From Clostridiaceae bacterium (GTDB lineage Bacteria; Bacillota; Clostridia; Saccharofermentanales; UBA5734), in contig JAAYPL010000112.1 of the NCBI GenBank assembly GCA_012519875.1, positions 1 through 9,837 on the forward strand: DNA of 9,837 nucleotides. Direction: 5' to 3'. Below are positions 6,402-9,837 of the stretch, piece by piece; the stretch's first letter is position 1; each line of letters starts with the position of its first letter. A program made the position numbers and the translations under genes. Below the pieces are notes generated by a model, which was not told the DNA's origin, searched no databases, and worked only from the letters and a program-made list of their open reading frames with translations.

Positions 6402-7544
6402 TTGCCGATATACCTTGACTATTCTGCCTCACATCCGGTTTACCCTCAGGTCCGCGATGAATATCTGGCGTTTCTGGACCAATGCTATGCCAATTCCGCT
6501 TCAATTCATCCTTTGGGAAGGGAAGCATCGCGGCTTATCGATCAGAGCCGGCAACAGACAGCTCGGATTTTGGACTGTCAGGATGACGAAATTATCCTGA
6601 CATCGGGAGGCTCCGAGTCAATCAATCTGGCGATTAAAGGTTATGTTGAAGCCAATCCGCGGCTCAACAAACGGATTATAACCAGCTTGGGAGAACACGC
6701 CGCCACGACAGAAACCGTTTCCTGGTTGAAAAAACAGGGTTATGATCTTGTTTTGCTGCCTCTACGGCCGGACGGCTGTGTAAATCTGGATGCCTTTGCC
6801 GAGGCATTGCGGCAGCCGGCTGCTTTGATCAGCCTGATCCACGTAAACAACGAGACCGGGGCTGTCAACCCTATCGAAAGAATTGTCGGGTTGCGCAATC
6901 AGTTGCAATCTCGTACCGCCATACACATTGACGGTGTACAGACCATCGGCCGAATGCCTTTTTCTTTTAAATCCGCCGGCGTCGACATGATGTCCGGCAG
7001 TGGGCACAAAGTCGGAGCACCTAAAGGGATCGGCTGGTTGCTGATTCGCCGGGGAATTCACTTGGCTGCACAAATCCACGGTGGAGGTCAGCAACGAGGA
7101 CTGCGCTCCGGCACGGAAAATCCGCCGTTGGCCGGAGCTTTGGCTCATGCCTTGCGCTTGGCCACTGAAAAACTATCTGAGGAATGTGTACAGGTGGCCG
7201 AGCTCCGATCTCAGCTGCTGTCCCATTTGACAACACAAAATGTTAACTATCAAGTCCTGTCGCCGCCGAATGCTGTTCCGCACATTCTTATGGTAGCTTT
7301 CCCGGGTCTGCGCGGTGAGACATTGTTGCATGCCTTGTCGGCCAAAGACATCCATGTGTCAACCGGTGCGGCTTGCTCGTCAAAACGCAAAAAAGACAAC
7401 CCGGTTCTCCAAGCGATGGGCGTTCCCGCCGAACTGGCCGGTTGTGCGGTTCGCATCAGTCTGGCGGCACAAAACACATCGGAAGAAATATATGAAACGG
7501 CGTCGGCCATCAGTGAGAGCTGCCGTCGTTTGATCAAAACATAG
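6402..7544 (+). CDS. Cysteine desulfurase (NifS/IscS superfamily), ThiI-partner type, non-ATG start
   Basis: This PLP enzyme takes sulfur from cysteine as a protein persulfide. In a 380-residue numbering from TTG 6402: PLP-stacking H99 (GEHAA), N150 in VNNETGAVNP, D177 and Q180 (HIDGVQ), Schiff-base K203 in SGSGHKVGAPKGIG, R235 in RGLRSGTEN, and the persulfide-forming C325 in STGAACSSK. The start is unclear because the family begins just before YLDYSA and there is no ATG or GTG nearby. The ribosome site AAGGAG (6384-6389) is 6 bases before CTG 6396 and 12 before TTG 6402; CTG 6390 overlaps the gntR stop as CTGA. TTG is given as the commoner initiator. Linkage to a rhodanese-less thiI mirrors the Bacillus NifZ-ThiI pair that makes 4-thiouridine in tRNA, so a dedicated sulfur donor is likely. 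Confidence 0.92.
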   Translation: MPIYLDYSASHPVYPQVRDEYLAFLDQCYANSASIHPLGREASRLIDQSRQQTARILDCQDDEIILTSGGSESINLAIKGYVEANPRLNKRIITSLGEHAATTETVSWLKKQGYDLVLLPLRPDGCVNLDAFAEALRQPAALISLIHVNNETGAVNPIERIVGLRNQLQSRTAIHIDGVQTIGRMPFSFKSAGVDMMSGSGHKVGAPKGIGWLLIRRGIHLAAQIHGGGQQRGLRSGTENPPLAGALAHALRLATEKLSEECVQVAELRSQLLSHLTTQNVNYQVLSPPNAVPHILMVAFPGLRGETLLHALSAKDIHVSTGAACSSKRKKDNPVLQAMGVPAELAGCAVRISLAAQNTSEEIYETASAISESCRRLIKT

Positions 7545-7552
7545 GAGGTTCT

Positions 7553-8746
7553 ATGTTCGATCATCAGGAAATCATCCTGGCCCGATTTGGCGAAATCGCC
7601 TTGAAAGGGCTAAATCGAGGACAATTTGAACGCAGATTGATTGGCAACATCAAACGTCGGTTGCAACCTTTGGGCCGTTTTGCCATCGAATTGCGGCAAT
7701 CAAGGATCTGGATTGAACCTGTCGAGGAGATCGCTGATTTTGAACCGATCCTTGCTGCTGTTACTTCGGTTTTTGGCATTGTCTCGGCCAGTCCGGTCTG
7801 GCGCTTTGGTGCAGAACAACGAGACGATTTGCAGGTTTTAAAAACAAAAGCCGTGGAATTCATCGAGCAACTCATTAAGGAAGGTGGTTCTTTCTCGTTT
7901 AAAGTCGAAAGTCGCCGCAGCGATAAGCGATATCCGCTGACTTCGCCTGAGATCAACATATTGCTGGGCGGACATCTGCTGCAAACCTTTCCGGATCAAT
8001 TGCGCGTCGATGTTCACCAACCGGATTTTGTTCTCTATGTTGAGGTGCGGGAACAGCTCTACATTTACAGCAGAGTCGTCAAGGGGCATAAGGGTTTACC
8101 CGTCGGAACGGGCGGGCAGGGCATGCTCCTGCTTTCAGGTGGAATTGACAGTCCCGTAGCCGGCTATATGATGGCTTCACGGGGAATGGAACTACAGGCC
8201 GTTTATTTTCACGCCTTTCCTTTTACCGGTGACCAGGCCAAGGAAAAAGTGATTGAACTAGCCAAACAATTGGCTGTATATGCCGGACGGCTACGACTGC
8301 ATATTGTTAATTTCACTGATATTCAACTGATTCTGCGCGACCACTGCCCCCAGGACATGCTGACCATTGCCATGCGTCGGATGATGATGCGAATTGCGGC
8401 CCGCATAGCCAAGGCGAATGGATGCCGTGCTTTGATAACCGGTGAAAGTCTCGGCCAGGTGGCCAGTCAAACGCTGGAAGCTTTGTGCACAACCGATGTT
8501 GTTTCGCCAATTCCGGTTTTCCGTCCGCTGATCGGTCTGGATAAAGATGATATCACACAAATAGCGCGTCGTATCGGCACCTATGAAACTTCCATTCTTC
8601 CATATGAGGATTGCTGCACGGTTTTTGTCGCCAAGCATCCCAAAACCAAACCTACACTGGCTGATGCCGAGATCGCAGAGGAAGGACTGGACATTGATAG
8701 GTTAGTGGAAGACGGTCTGGTCGATCTCGAGGAGGTTCGTTTATGA
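7553..8746 (+). CDS. thiI: tRNA 4-thiouridine synthase / thiamine thiazole sulfurtransferase ThiI
   Basis: ThiI adenylates U8 of tRNA with ATP and replaces the oxygen with sulfur; in some bacteria it also supplies sulfur for the thiamine thiazole ring. The 397 residues show an N-terminal ferredoxin-like plus THUMP region (about 1-170, with ILARFGEIALKGLNR at 8-22), the PP-loop LLLSGGIDSPVAGY (192-205), ITGESLGQVASQT (295-307) and LPYEDCCTVF (349-358). That last motif holds the catalytic cysteine region (C354/C355). There is no C-terminal rhodanese domain, so persulfide must come directly from a partner, consistent with the desulfurase gene ending 8 bases upstream. ATG 7553 has AGGAGG at 7543-7548, overlapping the upstream TAG stop with a rather short 4-base spacing, a sign of coupled translation. 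Confidence 0.96.
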   Translation: MFDHQEIILARFGEIALKGLNRGQFERRLIGNIKRRLQPLGRFAIELRQSRIWIEPVEEIADFEPILAAVTSVFGIVSASPVWRFGAEQRDDLQVLKTKAVEFIEQLIKEGGSFSFKVESRRSDKRYPLTSPEINILLGGHLLQTFPDQLRVDVHQPDFVLYVEVREQLYIYSRVVKGHKGLPVGTGGQGMLLLSGGIDSPVAGYMMASRGMELQAVYFHAFPFTGDQAKEKVIELAKQLAVYAGRLRLHIVNFTDIQLILRDHCPQDMLTIAMRRMMMRIAARIAKANGCRALITGESLGQVASQTLEALCTTDVVSPIPVFRPLIGLDKDDITQIARRIGTYETSILPYEDCCTVFVAKHPKTKPTLADAEIAEEGLDIDRLVEDGLVDLEEVRL

Positions 8747-9723
8747 AAATCGGAAAATTAAGCAACAGGGATTTGCAGCATCTGGTTTTGGACCGACTGC
8801 CGAAATCCAATCGTTTTGTTACCAGCGGGCCGGCTGTCGGGCAAGATTGTGCGGCCATCCGTTTTGGCGATGGCCAGGTTATCTTGTCCACAGATCCGAT
8901 TACAGGCGCATCGTCTGATATTGGTCGATTGGCCGTGATGGTGAATGTCAACGACATTGCCGCCTGCGGAATACGGCCGACGGCCTTGCTGCTTACTATT
9001 ATCGCCCCGCCTGATTGCACGACCGATGAGTTAGGCCTGGTGATTGATCAGGCTGCCGCCACCGCCGAAAAAATGAATGTCAGTATCGTCGGCGGTCATA
9101 CTGAGGTCAGTGATGCCGTCAATCGCATGGTCATTTCCTCAACAGCAATCGGATTTACCTATGGCAACCAAATCATACGTTCCTGCGATGCCATTGCCGG
9201 TGACACCTTGATTATGACCAAGACCGCCGGCCTTGAGGGGACGGTGATCTTGGCTGCCGATCAGGCGGAACGTTTGCAGGAACATTTAAGTGCCGAAGAG
9301 TTTCTGGAAGCACGTGAACTATTCGATCAGATCAGCGTCCTTGAGGAAGGCAGCTGTGGCGCTGATCTCGGCGTTCATGCCATGCATGACGCAACCGAAG
9401 GGGGTATTTTGGGTGCGGTCTGGGAAATAGCCGAAGCCAGTGGAGTGGGATGCATTGTCGAAGCCGACAAGATTCCTGTTCACCCCCTGACCGAAAAAAT
9501 CTGCCGAATTCTTGAACTCGACGCCTTGCGTTTAATTGCCAGTGGCAGCATGATTATGGCTACGTCTGATCCGGAAATTCTGGTTACCGAATTGACCGTC
9601 CGCGGCATTAATAGCAAGATCATCGGCCGATTGACCGAGAACCGTGACCGGATCCTGATGCTGGAAGGGAAGGAGCTGGAGTTACTGCCGCCGGGATCAG
9701 ACGAGCTTTACAAAATGCTTTGA
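8743..9723 (+). CDS. AIR synthase-related protein (PurM/HypE superfamily), function unknown
   Basis: The 326-residue protein has the two-domain layout of the PurM/SelD/ThiL/HypE ATP-binding superfamily. Visible motifs are GQDCAAI (33-39), STDPITGA (49-56), a VNVNDIAACGIRP stretch (67-79), IVGGHTEVSD (115-124) and, in the second domain, MHDATEGGILGA (214-225), which matches the conserved D-x-T-E-G-G block. It lacks the C-terminal cysteine tail of HypE and the N-terminal Cys/Sec loop of SelD, and is not a PurM or ThiL by its motifs, so it fits the uncharacterised 'AIR synthase family' found in Clostridia. Its ATG overlaps the thiI stop (ATGA, 8743-8746) and GAGGAGG (8729-8735) lies 7 bases upstream, so it is translated with thiI. 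Phosphorylation or activation of a small molecule with ATP is expected; the substrate is unknown. Confidence 0.85.
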   Translation: MKIGKLSNRDLQHLVLDRLPKSNRFVTSGPAVGQDCAAIRFGDGQVILSTDPITGASSDIGRLAVMVNVNDIAACGIRPTALLLTIIAPPDCTTDELGLVIDQAAATAEKMNVSIVGGHTEVSDAVNRMVISSTAIGFTYGNQIIRSCDAIAGDTLIMTKTAGLEGTVILAADQAERLQEHLSAEEFLEARELFDQISVLEEGSCGADLGVHAMHDATEGGILGAVWEIAEASGVGCIVEADKIPVHPLTEKICRILELDALRLIASGSMIMATSDPEILVTELTVRGINSKIIGRLTENRDRILMLEGKELELLPPGSDELYKML

Positions 9724-9734
9724 TTCGTTAAAAT
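9707..9734 (+). promoter_or_regulatory. Candidate promoter ahead of the glyA-like gene
   Basis: TTTACA (9707-9712) and TAAAAT (9729-9734) are separated by 16 bases and straddle the end of the preceding gene. Transcription would start near 9741, about 40 bases before GTG 9782. The boxes are good but not perfect, and the gene could also be reached by read-through, since I see no terminator after 9723. Confidence 0.45.
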
Positions 9735-9781
9735 AGATTGGAGAAAATGTTTATGCAGCCTGTCTGCAGGAAGGATTTATC

Positions 9782-9837
9782 GTGAGTTTTTCACATCTGG
9801 CCTAAACCGACCCGGAAATTTATCAGGCAATCCAACA
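9782..9837 (+). pseudogene. glyA: 5' end of a glyA-like gene (serine hydroxymethyltransferase) with in-frame TAA at codon 8; cut by window edge
   Basis: GTG 9782 is preceded by AGGAAGGA (9768-9775) at 6 bases, an excellent site. The frame reads VSFSHLA, then TAA (9803-9805), then TDPEIYQAIQ to the window end. Serine hydroxymethyltransferases typically begin with a short F-x-x-L segment followed by x-T-D-P-E-(I/V)-Y-x-A-I, so the reading frame is right on both sides of the stop. A single C-to-T change of CAA (Gln), or A-to-T of AAA (Lys), would explain it. The enzyme makes glycine and methylene-tetrahydrofolate from serine. Either the gene is truly broken, or this is a sequencing error, or translation begins further in. 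The assignment rests on about 17 residues, so it is tentative; the catalytic lysine and the rest of the gene lie outside the window. Confidence 0.5.

Noticed and set aside
1..9837. CRISPR array, tRNA/rRNA genes, toxin-antitoxin or defence cassette
   Set aside because: No direct-repeat array, no tRNA-like cloverleaf or rRNA stretch noticed, and every substantial gene matches a housekeeping family.

Overview
This is a stretch of housekeeping chromosome, probably from a member of the Bacillota (Clostridia-like), with about 48% G+C by eye. Every gene I can support is on the + strand. The assignment rests on four things: the gene order rplS-rbgA-rnhB-yraN, the strong AGGAGG-type ribosome binding sites, the long-form clostridial/eukaryote-like PurB, and a ThiI without a rhodanese domain paired with its own cysteine desulfurase, as in Bacillus.

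Layout: (1) bases 1-~119 hold the 3' end of an IS30-family insertion sequence (last 30 transposase residues plus a probable terminal repeat). (2) Bases 150-667 form a self-contained rplS unit: promoter, short structured leader that may be an L19 autoregulatory leader, ribosomal protein L19, intrinsic terminator. (3) Bases ~720-2698 carry rbgA (50S assembly GTPase), rnhB (RNase HII) and yraN (nuclease-fold protein); rbgA appears to start at a CTG codon. (4) Bases ~2727-5514 carry an AspT/MocR-type aspartate aminotransferase and purB behind a clear promoter. (5) Bases 5581-9723 carry a tight four-gene run: a GntR/UTRA regulator, a cysteine desulfurase, thiI and a PurM/HypE-superfamily 'AIR synthase-related' protein, with junctions that overlap or lie within about 10 bases. 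The desulfurase also lacks an ATG or GTG start. (6) Bases 9707-9837 have a candidate promoter, a good ribosome binding site and the first codons of what looks like glyA (serine hydroxymethyltransferase), interrupted by an in-frame TAA at codon 8.

The genes fit known functions: 50S ribosome assembly and RNA/DNA-hybrid repair; an aspartate/fumarate link between the aminotransferase and purine synthesis; and sulfur relay from cysteine through the desulfurase to ThiI for 4-thiouridine in tRNA (and possibly the thiazole of thiamine). I did not find a clearly new defence or mobile system. The points most worth a second look are the broken glyA start, the two genes lacking ATG/GTG starts, the unexplained AIR-synthase paralogue translationally coupled to thiI, and the GntR regulator heading a sulfur-transfer operon. 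No stretch over 300 bases lacks a gene.
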